Shown here: in pieces, positions 17,693 to 26,935 of the stretch
Position numbering within the stretch: the first letter of the stretch is position 1
Layout: the number at the start of each line of letters is the position of its first letter
Assembly (NCBI GenBank): GCA_038562375.1
Contig: JBCFAY010000004.1
Coordinates: 113,810 to 177,809 of the forward strand
DNA from: JBCFAY01 sp038562375
Lineage (GTDB): Bacteria > Bacillota > Clostridia > Christensenellales > CAG-138
DNA: 64,000 bases
Reading direction: 5' to 3'
Translations under genes and position numbers: made by a program
Notes under the pieces: generated by a model
What the model was told of the DNA's origin: nothing
What the model saw: the letters and a program-made list of their open reading frames with translations, nothing else
Database searches by the model: none

Positions 17693-17729
17693 ATACCTGC
17701 CGGTTCCTTCGAACCGGCAGGTATCTTTT
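17693..17729 (+). terminator. Terminator of the GntR gene
   Basis: A 14-bp perfect stem (17693-17706 with 17711-17724, loop CTTC) is followed by CTTTT, 70 bp after the stop. Confidence 0.8.
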
Positions 17730-17747
17730 GGAAAAATGAATAAAAAT

Positions 17748-17772
17748 AAAGGCTCGGTATAACCGAGCCTTT
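17748..17772 (-). terminator. Terminator of rpsU
   Basis: AAAGGCTCGGT (17748-17758) pairs with ACCGAGCCTTT (17762-17772). On the minus strand TTTATTTTTATTC follows, a good U tract. Confidence 0.8.
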
Positions 17773-17879
17773 TAACGAGCATTTGTGTTTTGCGCCCACT
17801 TATCACCACGATATCGGTCTGAATCCCCGGGAACGGACAGCATCCGGTTCCGCGAGAAGATCATCTAACGACAATGGAA

Positions 17880-18050
17880 TCAATACTTGCGTTTCCTTGC
17901 AGCTTCCGCTTTCTTCTTGCGCTTTACGCTGGGCTTCTCATAGTGTTCACGCCTGCGAACTTCTGCCAACACGCCCGAACGCGCACATTTACGCTTAAAC
18001 CGCTTAAGAGCACTTTCAAGGGACTCGTTTTCTCCTACACGAATTTCCAT
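17880..18050 (-). CDS. rpsU: 30S ribosomal protein S21
   Basis: 56 residues, a small-subunit protein needed for translation initiation. The family pattern is clear: MEIRVGENESLESALKRFKRK, then CARSGVLAEVRRREHYEKPS and the basic tail KRKKKAEAARKRKY. ATG at 18050 was chosen because S21 begins at this position in the family; the Shine-Dalgarno lies in a run of eight G (minus strand). It is downstream of a HIT gene but has its own strong promoter at 18131-18159. A 16-bp perfect palindrome lies in its leader. Confidence 0.95.
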   Translation of the reverse strand: MEIRVGENESLESALKRFKRKCARSGVLAEVRRREHYEKPSVKRKKKAEAARKRKY

Positions 18051-18067
18051 TTCTTTCCCCCCCCTCT

Positions 18068-18083
18068 TATGCAACGTTGCATA
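18068..18083. promoter_or_regulatory. 16-bp palindrome in the rpsU leader
   Basis: TATGCAACGTTGCATA is perfectly self-complementary and ends 17 nt before the rpsU start codon, just upstream of the G-run ribosome site. It could be a DNA operator or a small RNA hairpin controlling S21 synthesis. Inferred from position only. Confidence 0.4.
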
Positions 18084-18130
18084 TCGTGTCTGTTGCGGTG
18101 AGCATACCTACCTATTAAAAACACAACGAT

Positions 18131-18159
18131 ATTATACTTGAACGATGATGACAAGTCAA
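18131..18159 (-). promoter_or_regulatory. Strong sigma-A promoter for rpsU
   Basis: Minus strand TTGACT (18154-18159), a 17-bp spacer and TATAAT (18131-18136), about 80 bp upstream of the start codon and within the HIT-rpsU gap. Confidence 0.75.
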
Positions 18160-18196
18160 CAGGAATTATCATCGTCCAGCGGCCCGCAACCATGGC

Positions 18197-18541
18197 TCAG
18201 CCCGGCGGCCAGCCGAATCCTCTGCCTCCGAGGAGGTGAATGTGCAGGTGCTCTACGGTCTGACCGCCATCCCTTCCGGTGTTCACAACAAGGCGAAAAC
18301 CGTTTCCCTCCAGGTGATTTTCCCGTGCTAGGGCGCGCGCAACTTCGAACAGATGCGCGACAAGCTCCCCATCGTCCGCGCCTACTTCCATGATATTCCT
18401 GAAATGCTTTTTGGGAATCACCAGAATATGCACGGGAGCCTGCGGGGCGATGTCATGAAATGCGAGAACGGTTTCATCCTCGAACGCCGCTCGAACCGGG
18501 ATCTGCTTTTGAACCATTTTGCAAAAAAGGCAATCCTGCAT
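18197..18541 (-). CDS. HIT-family nucleotide hydrolase
   Basis: 114 residues. The histidine triad HLHIHLL (His98, His100, His102) is the catalytic motif of Hint-type phosphoramidases that hydrolyse AMP-linked amines. An N-terminal CxxC (Cys4, Cys7) probably binds zinc with downstream histidines. ATG at 18541 follows GGAGGGGAGG; an in-frame start 13 codons earlier has no such site. It lies 42 bp downstream of mtaB, in the rsmE-mtaB-HIT unit common in Firmicutes. Confidence 0.9.
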   Translation of the reverse strand: MQDCLFCKMVQKQIPVRAAFEDETVLAFHDIAPQAPVHILVIPKKHFRNIMEVGADDGELVAHLFEVARALARENHLEGNGFRLVVNTGRDGGQTVEHLHIHLLGGRGFGWPPG

Positions 18542-18583
18542 CGTGTTTCCTCCCCTCCAAAAATACGTTATGCTGTCCATATA

Positions 18584-19876
18584 TTATATCATTTTTCCTA
18601 TTAGTTTGCCATCTTTCGCCGCATGAATATACACGCTGCGGGGAATCCCGAGAAGGGATCCTGGCGCGTTGAACCGGACCCTTGCATAGTTTCCGGAGTA
18701 TCCCTCCAAGGCTTCTTCATCCGCCTGCTCCTCGGGCAGAACCTCCTGCACCGTGCCGACCATGCTCTTAAGAAAAGCCTGCTCGAGACGGTTTCCGCAC
18801 GCGATCATCGCGCGCACGCGCTCACTTTTGACGGCGTTTGTGATCTGCGCCGGAAACGCTGCCGCCCTTGTTCCCTGGCGCCGGGAATATGGGAACACAT
18901 GGATGCGCGCGAAGGCCATCCGCTCCACGAAGGCGAGCGATTCCTCGAATTCCTCCCGCGTCTCGCCCGGAAAGCCCACGATGACATCGGTCGTAATCGC
19001 GCAATCCGGCATCGCGCGGCGGATCCGTTCGGCGCAGAGCGCGTACTGCCGTGCAGTATACCTGCGGTTCATGCGGCGAAGCACCGCGTCTGAGCCGCTT
19101 TGCAGCGAAAGATGAAAATGGCGGCAGATCTGCGGGTTGCCGGAGAGATACGCGAGCGCCTCGTCCGAAAACGCCTGCGGCTCGAGGGAGCTGAGCCTGA
19201 TCCTGTCGATCCCATCGATCCCCTCCGCCTGCCGGATCGCGTCGAGCAGCGTGGTCTCTCCACCGAGATCCTTTCCATAGGACATCAGGTGGATTCCCGT
19301 GAGCACGACCTCCCGGTAGCCTTCCCGCGCGAGCGCCTCAAGCTCCTCGCGCACGCTTTGAAGCGACCTGCTCCTTATGTGTCCGCGCGTATATGGGATG
19401 ATGCAGTAGGCGCAGTAATTGTCGCAGCCGTCCTGGATCTTCAAAGTTGCCCGCGTGCGGTTTTCCTTGGTCGCGCGGGCATTTTCAAATTCCCTTTGCG
19501 CTCCGATATCCTCCACGAGATTGAGCGATCCGCCCGCCTGCACCGCCGTGCGCGCGGCCTCCAACACCTTCGCGTGATCCTTCGTGCCGGACACGACGGT
19601 GACGCCGGGAAGCGTAAGCACTTCCTCGGGCGCGCGCTGCGCATAGCAGCCCGTGACGATGATCGCGGCGTCCGGCGCGAGCGTGTGCGCGCGGGAAATC
19701 ATCTGGCGCGACTTTTTATCGCTCATCTGAGTGACGGAGCAGGTGTTGATCACATACACGTCCGCAGCCTCGGAAAAATCGACGCGCGTATACCCCGCCG
19801 CCTCAAACAGCTCCGCCATCGCATCGGTATCGTATTGATTGACCTTGCATCCGAGCGTATAAAACGCCGCCCTCAT
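18584..19876 (-). CDS. mtaB: tRNA (t6A37) methylthiotransferase MtaB
   Basis: 430 residues. This radical-SAM enzyme converts t6A to ms2t6A at tRNA position 37. The N-terminal UPF0004 domain carries three cluster ligands (Cys10, Cys46, Cys77). The radical-SAM motif CDNYCAYC (Cys151, Cys155, Cys158) follows in the central barrel (IPYTRGHIRSR), and a TRAM-like C-terminal domain ends the protein. ATG at 19876 follows GGAAGGA and lies 4 bp after the rsmE stop, so translation is probably coupled. The order is typical of Clostridia. Confidence 0.94.
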   Translation of the reverse strand: MRAAFYTLGCKVNQYDTDAMAELFEAAGYTRVDFSEAADVYVINTCSVTQMSDKKSRQMISRAHTLAPDAAIIVTGCYAQRAPEEVLTLPGVTVVSGTKDHAKVLEAARTAVQAGGSLNLVEDIGAQREFENARATKENRTRATLKIQDGCDNYCAYCIIPYTRGHIRSRSLQSVREELEALAREGYREVVLTGIHLMSYGKDLGGETTLLDAIRQAEGIDGIDRIRLSSLEPQAFSDEALAYLSGNPQICRHFHLSLQSGSDAVLRRMNRRYTARQYALCAERIRRAMPDCAITTDVIVGFPGETREEFEESLAFVERMAFARIHVFPYSRRQGTRAAAFPAQITNAVKSERVRAMIACGNRLEQAFLKSMVGTVQEVLPEEQADEEALEGYSGNYARVRFNAPGSLLGIPRSVYIHAAKDGKLIGKMI

Positions 19877-19880
19877 CCCG

Positions 19881-20606
19881 TTATCCTTCCAGCTCATAGA
19901 GTATCATCGCCAGCGTCGCCATACCAGCGGTTTCCGTACGCAGGATCCTTTTCCCAAGGCTCGCCGTTTTCGCGCCGAGCGAGACGAGCCTGTCCACCTC
20001 AGAGCGCTCGAGGCCGCCCTCCGGCCCGATCAGCAGGCCGATGTCCAAAGCGTCCTTGTTTGCACGCAACACCTCTTTTAAGGGGAACGTCTCTTCCTCG
20101 TACGCGACGATCATGAGATCGTGCATGCCGGGATCGATCTTGCCGATCGGCACCGGCTCATTGACCTTTGGGATCGCGCCGCGCTGCGATTGCTTGGCCG
20201 CCTCAAGGGCGATGCGCCGGTAGCGCTCGATTTTTTTGGCGACGTCTTTTTGCTCGAGCTTTACCACGCAGCGCGCCGACTGCACGGGCGCGATGGCCGC
20301 GATGCCGAGCTCCACGCATTTTTGGATCACCAGTTCCATCTTCCCCGCCTTGGGAAGGCATTGGTACAGCGTGACGGAGTGCTTCGGCTCGGCGGCATTC
20401 TCTCGAACGCCGATAAGCTCGAGGATTGCCTTATTCGGCCCAAAAGAGCGTATGACCGCTTCGCCCTCTCTGCCGCCGCCATCGCACAGCGTCACCCGAT
20501 CCCCGGCTTTCAAGCGCAAAACATTGCGGATATGGACGGCGTCGTCGCCCTCCACGGCTACCGTGGCGCCCGGCGCACCGATGTCTTCAATAAAAAAACG
20601 ACTCAT
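19881..20606 (-). CDS. rsmE: 16S rRNA (uracil-1498-N3) methyltransferase RsmE
   Basis: 241 residues. A SPOUT-class methyltransferase acting on helix 44 of 16S rRNA. Features: the N-terminal PUA-like domain (HIRNVLRLKAGDRVTL), the knot region with IGPEGGLERSEVDRL and the C-terminal SLGKRILRTETAGMATLAMILYELEG signature, given here by its LGKRILRTET core. ATG at 20606 is preceded by GGAGGGG, whereas the longer start at 20636 is not. It sits between the U32 gene (42 bp) and mtaB (4 bp). Confidence 0.94.
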   Translation of the reverse strand: MSRFFIEDIGAPGATVAVEGDDAVHIRNVLRLKAGDRVTLCDGGGREGEAVIRSFGPNKAILELIGVRENAAEPKHSVTLYQCLPKAGKMELVIQKCVELGIAAIAPVQSARCVVKLEQKDVAKKIERYRRIALEAAKQSQRGAIPKVNEPVPIGKIDPGMHDLMIVAYEEETFPLKEVLRANKDALDIGLLIGPEGGLERSEVDRLVSLGAKTASLGKRILRTETAGMATLAMILYELEG

Positions 20607-20648
20607 ATTCCCCTCCAAGCAGGCGGATCCATGCAAGACCTTCGACGG

Positions 20649-22733
20649 CTATTCAACCCCGCGGTTGAAATGCCCGCGCGTGCTTCCCAAGACGGGGGCA
20701 ATGCTCTTTCCAGCGCGTGCGGCAATCGCGTCCTGAACCTTTTGTTTGATCTGCGCCGCGGATTCATCCTCAAATGCGAGCTGCCATGCCTCTGCGGGCG
20801 GAAGCCCCCGCGCGAGATCGATGGTATCCGTAACGTTGCAGTTGCTTACCCTTAACAGGCACTCCTCACCCAAGCGCGTGTTGTGAAGCGGAAACACCCT
20901 ATTGTTTTCGTCGATCATCTCGCCCGCCCTTCCCAAGCAGTTTCGGCAGCCGGATTCGCCCGCGCGGATCGGACAATGCAAAAGCTGCATGACGGGCGCG
21001 CGGCCGTATATCGCGAGCTCGCATCCGCCTTTTCTGATGATATCCCTGAGCTGCGGCCCCGTCAATTCCAGCGAAAGCCGCACGCGCGTAAAGCCGAGCG
21101 TAAGCAGCCGGTATACCGTCTCCGCGTTGATGGCGTTCAGCGCCGCGCCCGCAACGCGGACGGGCAGATGCCTTATCAGCTCCAGCTGCCCGAGCGCGTT
21201 GGCCTCCGCGCCGTCCCAAGCGGGGTTTTGCAACAGTTTGCGAAGCCTTTGCCGCTGCTCACTCCGAATGACCACCGCGGGCAGCGCGAGCAGGAGCTTC
21301 GCTCCCTCCGGCTTTGCGGACTGCAGCTGTTCCGCAGGGACTTCCCCGATATCGATTGGGTCGAACACCACTTCGTCCGCGCCCGCCTCAAACGCGGCTT
21401 TGGCCTGTTCAAGGGTGCGCAGCTTGACGCTGATGCGCCGCTCGCCGGACGAAGCGGAAACCCTCCGCTCCGGCGCGGCCGCGAAGGGCGGCACCGCCCT
21501 TCGAACGGCGAGGCGTTCCTCCAAAAGCGCAATCGCGTTCCTTCTTAACGCGTTGAGCGCGCCGGCCCTCAGATAGGCCTGTCCACCCTCGTTCTCTATC
21601 TGCGCGTCCTCTAAAGCAAACGCGGTATCGCCGAGCCTGGCGAGCTGTTCCCTGACCCGATCCGCCGATTGCGGCGTCTTGGCGGGTACCGCATTTTCCC
21701 CTTGCGCCACAGCGCTCACGCCGCCGCAAAGAACCTTAAGGCATGACGGTTGCCCCGTATGGAGTTCCAGCGCCATTTTAACAGGCCTTAAGCGGTTTCC
21801 CCTGCGATAGCTCTCCTTCGCCTGCCGGAGCGCATCCTCGTCCGGAGCGCCCTGAAGCTCAACGCCCGTAACGATATGCCGCGGGCCGTCGAGATATCCT
21901 TTTTGGAAGCCGCCGCGGTCGAACAGGCGCAGCAGTTCCGCCTTGTAAGACGAGAGCGTTTCCGCGTCCGCGCCGTCGAGCGCCGCGCGATATGCCCGTG
22001 TGACCAGCGCTATATACTCCGGCCGCTTCATACGGCCCTCGATCTTCAGACTGGTTACTCCGGCGGCAAAAAGCTCGCCCACCCGGTCAAGAAGGCACAG
22101 ATCCGCCATGCTCAGGAGCCTGCCTCGGCTTTTTCCGACGCGATACTCCTTCCTGCACGGCTGGGCGCAGGTGCCGCGGTTTCCGCTGCGCCCGCCCGCC
22201 ATGGAGGACATCAGGCAGCCGCCCGAAAAGCTCGCGCACATCGCCCCGTGGGCGAACACCTCAAGCTCCATCGCGGAGCCGGCGGCGATATATCGGATCT
22301 GGTCGAGCGGCACCTCCCGCGAGAGCACGACGCGCGAAAATCCGATTCCCCGCAGCAGTTCGACGCCCTCGAGGTCATGGATGCCCATCTGGGTGCTCGC
22401 GTGCAGCTCAAAATCGGGAAGCTCGTCCCGAATGCGCCCGATCAGGCCGATGTCCTGAACGATCAGGGCGTCCGCGCCCGCGCGGTAAAAAAAGCGCGCG
22501 GCGCGCATCGCGCCCTCCAACTCGCGGTCCAGCAGGAGCGTATTGAGCGTGATGTATCCCCTGACGCCCCGGAGATGGCAATAATCAAGAGCGCGCTGCA
22601 GTTCGCTTTCGCCGAAATTTTCGGCGAACTGCCGCGCGTTGAAGGATTGGCCTCCGAAATAGACCGCGTCCGCGCCGTTTTGCACCGCGGCGACCAGCGC
22701 CTCGAAACTCCCGGCCGGGGATAAAAGCTCCAT
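20649..22733 (-). CDS. Long U32-family protein with DUF3656 domain
   Basis: 694 residues, about 280 longer than the U32 protein at 7219. The N-terminal barrel (LLSPAGSFEALVAAVQNGADAVY) carries the U32 signature region (EVFAHGAMCASFSGGC) followed by GTCAQPCRK and SLKIEGRMKRPEY. The C-terminal half is a collagenase/DUF3656-type domain, and a second Cys cluster lies near the end (CPIRAGESGCRNC). By homology it may act in RNA hydroxylation (RlhA makes ho5C in 23S rRNA) rather than as a protease. It follows zapA in the order pheS-pheT-zapA-U32 that is common in Clostridia. Confidence 0.85.
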   Translation of the reverse strand: MELLSPAGSFEALVAAVQNGADAVYFGGQSFNARQFAENFGESELQRALDYCHLRGVRGYITLNTLLLDRELEGAMRAARFFYRAGADALIVQDIGLIGRIRDELPDFELHASTQMGIHDLEGVELLRGIGFSRVVLSREVPLDQIRYIAAGSAMELEVFAHGAMCASFSGGCLMSSMAGGRSGNRGTCAQPCRKEYRVGKSRGRLLSMADLCLLDRVGELFAAGVTSLKIEGRMKRPEYIALVTRAYRAALDGADAETLSSYKAELLRLFDRGGFQKGYLDGPRHIVTGVELQGAPDEDALRQAKESYRRGNRLRPVKMALELHTGQPSCLKVLCGGVSAVAQGENAVPAKTPQSADRVREQLARLGDTAFALEDAQIENEGGQAYLRAGALNALRRNAIALLEERLAVRRAVPPFAAAPERRVSASSGERRISVKLRTLEQAKAAFEAGADEVVFDPIDIGEVPAEQLQSAKPEGAKLLLALPAVVIRSEQRQRLRKLLQNPAWDGAEANALGQLELIRHLPVRVAGAALNAINAETVYRLLTLGFTRVRLSLELTGPQLRDIIRKGGCELAIYGRAPVMQLLHCPIRAGESGCRNCLGRAGEMIDENNRVFPLHNTRLGEECLLRVSNCNVTDTIDLARGLPPAEAWQLAFEDESAAQIKQKVQDAIAARAGKSIAPVLGSTRGHFNRGVE

Positions 22734-22814
22734 CGTCGTCTCCTGTCAAGCAATAACCTTTCCATATTGTGCAGCATCCGCTGTTTTTTTGCAACCTCGT
22801 TTTCATCGTATACA

Positions 22815-23071
22815 AAGGAGCTTTCGCCATTGGCGAGAGCTCCTTGTGTGTCAAAAATGCCCTTCATGGGGGGCGGTGGCGCAATACCGGATTTTGCAGG
22901 TTGTACGGCAAGACGCACATAAAACTCCAACGAGCGCCCGGATTCTCCGTTCGGGCGCTCTACCGCATAATGCTTTCTTTCAGGAGCCGTCAACCGTCCC
23001 GGAGCGCAATGCTCAAAACGCCGAACGGCGCTTTTTGTAAGCAACAGAGCCCCCGCATTTGCGGGAGCTCT
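22815..23071 (-). repeat. Three GC-rich hairpins between zapA and the U32 gene
   Basis: The 350-bp gap 22734-23083 has no convincing gene but three stem-loops: 23046-23071 (AGAGC/GCTCT with CCCGC/GCGGG), 22931-22959 (GAGCGCCCG/CGGGCGCTC) and 22815-22845 (GGAGCT/AGCTCC with TCGCC/GGCGA). The first lies 12 bp after the zapA stop and may be its terminator, although none has a good U tract. Confidence 0.5.
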
Positions 23072-23083
23072 TGTAAAGCCGTG

Positions 23084-23410
23084 TTATTTTGTCGCCGTGC
23101 CCATCGGGGTTTCAAACGGGCGTTTGACCGGGCCCTTCGCCTCGTTTTGCGTACGCGGAAGGTTCCTGAGCTGATCGATCCTCGAATCCAGCGCCTGATA
23201 ATCCGCCCTGAGCTTATGAAGCTCATCCGAAAGATCGAGGGCTACCAGCAATACGGCGTTGAGGGTGCTGAAATTCGGATACTTCCTCTGAACCGTATCG
23301 ATCTTATCATCGACATAGGATGCGATCTGCCGAATGTACTCCTCACACTCGCTGCCGGTGATGTTAAACTCCTGACCGCAAATACGGATACACGTCCGGT
23401 TCTTCCCCAT
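23084..23410 (-). CDS. zapA: Cell division protein ZapA
   Basis: 108 residues. ZapA bundles FtsZ protofilaments at the division septum. The N-terminal beta segment (TCIRICGQEFNITGSECEEYIRQIASYVDDKI, shown here by its GQEFNITG core) and the following long helix with LNAVLLVALDLSDELHKL are typical. ATG at 23410 fits the family start. It has its own promoter overlapping the end of pheT. Confidence 0.88.
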   Translation of the reverse strand: MGKNRTCIRICGQEFNITGSECEEYIRQIASYVDDKIDTVQRKYPNFSTLNAVLLVALDLSDELHKLRADYQALDSRIDQLRNLPRTQNEAKGPVKRPFETPMGTATK

Positions 23411-23445
23411 AATCACACCGCCCCGCATTTCTACTATATATTGTT

Positions 23446-23474
23446 ATTATAGTATGGTTTTACCACCAATGCAA
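23446..23474 (-). promoter_or_regulatory. Promoter for zapA
   Basis: Minus strand TTGCAT (23469-23474), a 17-bp spacer and TATAAT (23446-23451). It sits immediately after the pheT stop. Confidence 0.65.
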
Positions 23475-23477
23475 GGG

Positions 23478-25880
23478 TTATACTCTTAAAATCGCTCCGA
23501 ATTCTTCCTGCAGCGCGCCGAGGATCGCGCCGACGGCCTGCTTAATGTCCTCGTCGGTCAGCGTCCTATCCGTTGCGCGCAGCGTGAAGGAATACGCCAT
23601 GCTCTTCTTACCCTCGGGGATGCCATTGCCCTTGAACACGTCGAAGAGTTCGACGTCCTCAACAAGCGTTTGAGCCGGCGAACGGAGGATCGTTTCCTTC
23701 ATGCTCGCGGCCTGCACCGACTCGTCGACGATCACGGCCAAATCCCTGACGACGACCGGGAAACGCGGCAGCGGCGCATAGCGCTTCTGAGCAAGCTGAT
23801 GCTTGAAGAGCTTCGCGACCTCGATCTCCGCGACGAATGCGTGCGCGCCGAGCTCAAATGAGCGGGCTACGGCGGGATGGATCTCGCCGAGCTCGCCGAT
23901 GATCTCCTCCCCGAGCGTGATCTCTGCCTTGCGTCCCGGATGGAGATACTCTCCGCCACCCGCACGGAAGGAGGCGTTTTCGATCCCGAACACACGAAGC
24001 AGCCATTCGACGCTGCCCTTGAGCGTGAAGAAATCCTCGTTCTCGCCCATATAGGCGATTCCGAGCAGCTTGCGCTCCGTGGGCAGATCCCCTCCCTCCT
24101 CGAAGTGCACGTTCCCGACTTCGAAAAAGCGCCCGTGCCCCGTACGCCGCTTGACGTTGAGCGACAGCGTGCCGAGCATCCCCGGCAGCAGCGTTGTGCG
24201 CATCAGGCTTTGATCCTCGCCGAACGGATTGAGGATGCGGACCGTCCTGCGCTTTTCATCTTTTTCCGGCAGCCGAAGCTCGTCGAGCACGGCCGGGCCG
24301 GTGAAGTTGTAATTGTACATCTCATACGCGCCCATGGATACCATCTCGTCCTTGAGCCGATCCTCAAACGCGAATTCAGGGCTGAGCCTTCCAAGGAACG
24401 TGTCCCCGCGCATGAGCGTCGGCTCGATGTTGTAGTACCCGTAAATGCGCGCGATCTCCTCGGCGATGTCCCAATCCGCCTCGATAGAGCTTTCGATGTC
24501 CACGCGGTAATGAGGCACGCTGACGATGAGGGCCTCTCCGTCGATCTTTGAAGAAATGCTGATCGTGGCGAGCATATCCGCCATTTCCCGTGCGGTGAAC
24601 GACGTGTTGAGGATACGGTTCACATGCTGCCAATCCACACGGATTTTCCGCTCCGTCGGCGCGGATTCGCATACGTCGATCACGCCGCCGATCACCGTTC
24701 CGGCCTTTAATTCATCCACGAGCTCGATCGCGCGGTTGAGCGCCTTCATCGCGCTCACCGCCTCGACGCCCTTGATGAAGCGCGCCGCCGCATCCGTCTT
24801 GTGGCGAAGCTTCCGGCAGGTCGCGCGGATATTGCTGCCCTTGAACACCGCCGCCTCGAAGAGCGCCGCCTTGGTGTTTTCGGTGATTTCCGAGTTTTCG
24901 CCGCCCATCACGCCCGCGACGGCGACGCCCCGCTCGGGGTCCGCGATCAAAAGCATATCCGGCGTCACGTTCCTAGGCTTTGAGTCGAGCGTCACGACCA
25001 CCTCGTTTTCGTAGGCATTGCGCACGATGATGTGGCCTTGCGAGATGCACGCGAGGTCGAACGGATGCATCGGGTGCCCGTACTCGGCCATAACGAGGTT
25101 GGTGATGTCGACGATGTTGTTGATCGGGCGCATACCGACGCTCTTCAGCTTCTTTTGCATCCAGGCGGGCGACGGCTCGATCTTGAGGTCGGCGACGACG
25201 CGCGCGGCGTAGCGCGGGCAGAGCTGTGCATTTTCAACGGTTACGCGCGCATAGTCCGAAGCGTTGCCTTGACCTGCGACGTCGCGGATCACCGGCTCGA
25301 AAAACGGCTTTCCGAGCGCAGAGGCGACTTCCCTGCACATGCCGATAATGCTCTGGCAGTCCGCGCGATTGGGCGTAAGCTCGATCTCGAATATCACGTC
25401 GTCCATTCCGAGCGCTTTTTCGATCGGCTCGCCGGGCGCGTGTTCGCCCTGCAAAAGAAGCAGGCCGTGCACCTCGCTGCCGGGATAGTCGCCCTCCGTA
25501 AGGCCCAGCTCCTTGCCCGAGCAGAGCATACCGGAGCTCTTGACGCCGCGCATCTCGACCTCGCCGATCGTGATCTTCCCCGGGAGCTTCGCGCCGATCT
25601 TCGCTACCGGGACGAGCGCGCCCTTGGCGACGTTCGGCGCGCCGCACACGATGGTGAGCGTTTCGCCGGTCCCGGCGTCGATGCGGCACACATGCAGCGA
25701 GTTTGCGTTCGGGTGATCCTCTACGGAGAGTACGCGCCCGACGACCACGCCTTCGACCTCGCCCAGCTCCGAATCGATCGAGGCAACCTCGAACCCGCGC
25801 CACATGAGCTTTTCGACAAGCTCCTCGTCAGTAACGTCCACATTAACGTATTCTTTCAGCCATTTCAACGGCAGTTTCAT
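23478..25880 (-). CDS. pheT: Phenylalanyl-tRNA synthetase beta subunit
   Basis: 800 residues, full length. With PheS it forms the alpha2-beta2 enzyme charging tRNA-Phe. Domains in order: the N-terminal region MKLPLKWLKEYV, an EMAP/tRNA-binding domain (about 40-150; VVVGRVLSVEDHPNA), B3/B4 editing domain (about 200-390), B5 domain (about 400-475), a catalytic-like core (about 480-690), and the C-terminal ferredoxin-fold anticodon-binding domain (PRFPVVVRDLAVIVDE ... SMAYSFTLRATDRTLTDED). It starts 16 bp after the pheS stop and shares the T-box leader. Confidence 0.96.
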   Translation of the reverse strand: MKLPLKWLKEYVNVDVTDEELVEKLMWRGFEVASIDSELGEVEGVVVGRVLSVEDHPNANSLHVCRIDAGTGETLTIVCGAPNVAKGALVPVAKIGAKLPGKITIGEVEMRGVKSSGMLCSGKELGLTEGDYPGSEVHGLLLLQGEHAPGEPIEKALGMDDVIFEIELTPNRADCQSIIGMCREVASALGKPFFEPVIRDVAGQGNASDYARVTVENAQLCPRYAARVVADLKIEPSPAWMQKKLKSVGMRPINNIVDITNLVMAEYGHPMHPFDLACISQGHIIVRNAYENEVVVTLDSKPRNVTPDMLLIADPERGVAVAGVMGGENSEITENTKAALFEAAVFKGSNIRATCRKLRHKTDAAARFIKGVEAVSAMKALNRAIELVDELKAGTVIGGVIDVCESAPTERKIRVDWQHVNRILNTSFTAREMADMLATISISSKIDGEALIVSVPHYRVDIESSIEADWDIAEEIARIYGYYNIEPTLMRGDTFLGRLSPEFAFEDRLKDEMVSMGAYEMYNYNFTGPAVLDELRLPEKDEKRRTVRILNPFGEDQSLMRTTLLPGMLGTLSLNVKRRTGHGRFFEVGNVHFEEGGDLPTERKLLGIAYMGENEDFFTLKGSVEWLLRVFGIENASFRAGGGEYLHPGRKAEITLGEEIIGELGEIHPAVARSFELGAHAFVAEIEVAKLFKHQLAQKRYAPLPRFPVVVRDLAVIVDESVQAASMKETILRSPAQTLVEDVELFDVFKGNGIPEGKKSMAYSFTLRATDRTLTDEDIKQAVGAILGALQEEFGAILRV

Positions 25881-25896
25881 ATCCGTTTCGTCCCCC

Positions 25897-26919
25897 TTAG
25901 AACTGTTTTAAGAAGCGCGCGTCGTTCTCATACTGGAGCCTGATGTCGGTAACGCCGAACTTCAGGTTCGCGACGCGGTCAACACCCACGCCGAACGCGA
26001 ACGCGCTCCACTCGTTCGGATCGAGGCCGCAGCACTCGATGTCGTGCGGGTTGGTGATTCCGCAGCCCATGATCTCGAGCCAGCCCGTTCCCTTGCAGGC
26101 GCGGCAGCCCTTGCCGCCGCAGATCGTGCAGGAGATGTCCACCTCGGCCGAAGGCTCCGTGAACGGGAAATAGCTCGGCCGAAAGCGCGTCCTTACGTCG
26201 TCGCCGAACACGGCGCACACGAACGCGCTCACCGTCCCCTTAAGGTCCGCGAAGGTGATATGCTTGTCGACCACCAGGCCCTCCATCTGCATGAACACCG
26301 GCGAGTGCGACGCGTCCACCTCGTCCACGCGGAACACGCGGCCCGGGATCACAAGGCGGAACGGCGGCGTCAGGTTCAGCAAGGCGCGCGCCTCGCAGGG
26401 CGAGGTGTGGGTTCTTAAAACGACGCTGTCGCTGACGTAAAACGTATCCTGCATATCGCGCGCGGGATGATCCGGCGGCATGTTGAGCATGGTGAAGTTG
26501 TATTCGTCATACTCGATTTCGGGTCCGTCGAACGTCGTAAAGCCCATGCCGATCAATGCATCGCGGATCTGGCGGTAGGTCTGCGTCATCGGGTGCAGCC
26601 TTCCGCGCACAATGGGGACCTTGCCCGGCTCGGTCACGTCGATCGCCTCGCGCTCAAAACGGCGCTCTTCCTCGCGCTGCGCGACGACGGTCTTCTCCGA
26701 CGCGATCAGCTCCTCGAGCTCGCGCTTGACCGCGTTTGCCGCCTGCCCGACGAGGGCGCGCTGTTCCTTATGGAGCTTGCCCATCGTGCGCAGGATCTCC
26801 GTCAGCGAGCCGCTGCGTCCAAGCACCGAGATCTCAACATTTTCAAGATCTGCCTGCGTCTGTGCATGGGCGATCCTTTCAAGGGCGTCCTGTCTGATTC
26901 TTTCGAGTTCTTCGTGCAT
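25897..26919 (-). CDS. pheS: Phenylalanyl-tRNA synthetase alpha subunit
   Basis: 340 residues, the usual length. The N-terminal coiled coil (1-85) contacts tRNA. The class II catalytic core has motif 1 (HPMTQTYRQIRDALIGMGF), motif 2 (FRVDEVDASHSPVFMQMEG) and motif 3 (AFGVGVDRVANLKFGVTDIR). The phenylalanine pocket region FTEPSAEVDISC is present. ATG at 26919 follows GGAGGGG. Expression is governed by the T-box leader immediately upstream. Confidence 0.96.
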   Translation of the reverse strand: MHEELERIRQDALERIAHAQTQADLENVEISVLGRSGSLTEILRTMGKLHKEQRALVGQAANAVKRELEELIASEKTVVAQREEERRFEREAIDVTEPGKVPIVRGRLHPMTQTYRQIRDALIGMGFTTFDGPEIEYDEYNFTMLNMPPDHPARDMQDTFYVSDSVVLRTHTSPCEARALLNLTPPFRLVIPGRVFRVDEVDASHSPVFMQMEGLVVDKHITFADLKGTVSAFVCAVFGDDVRTRFRPSYFPFTEPSAEVDISCTICGGKGCRACKGTGWLEIMGCGITNPHDIECCGLDPNEWSAFAFGVGVDRVANLKFGVTDIRLQYENDARFLKQF

Positions 26920-26935
26920 CCGTATCCCCTCCGAA

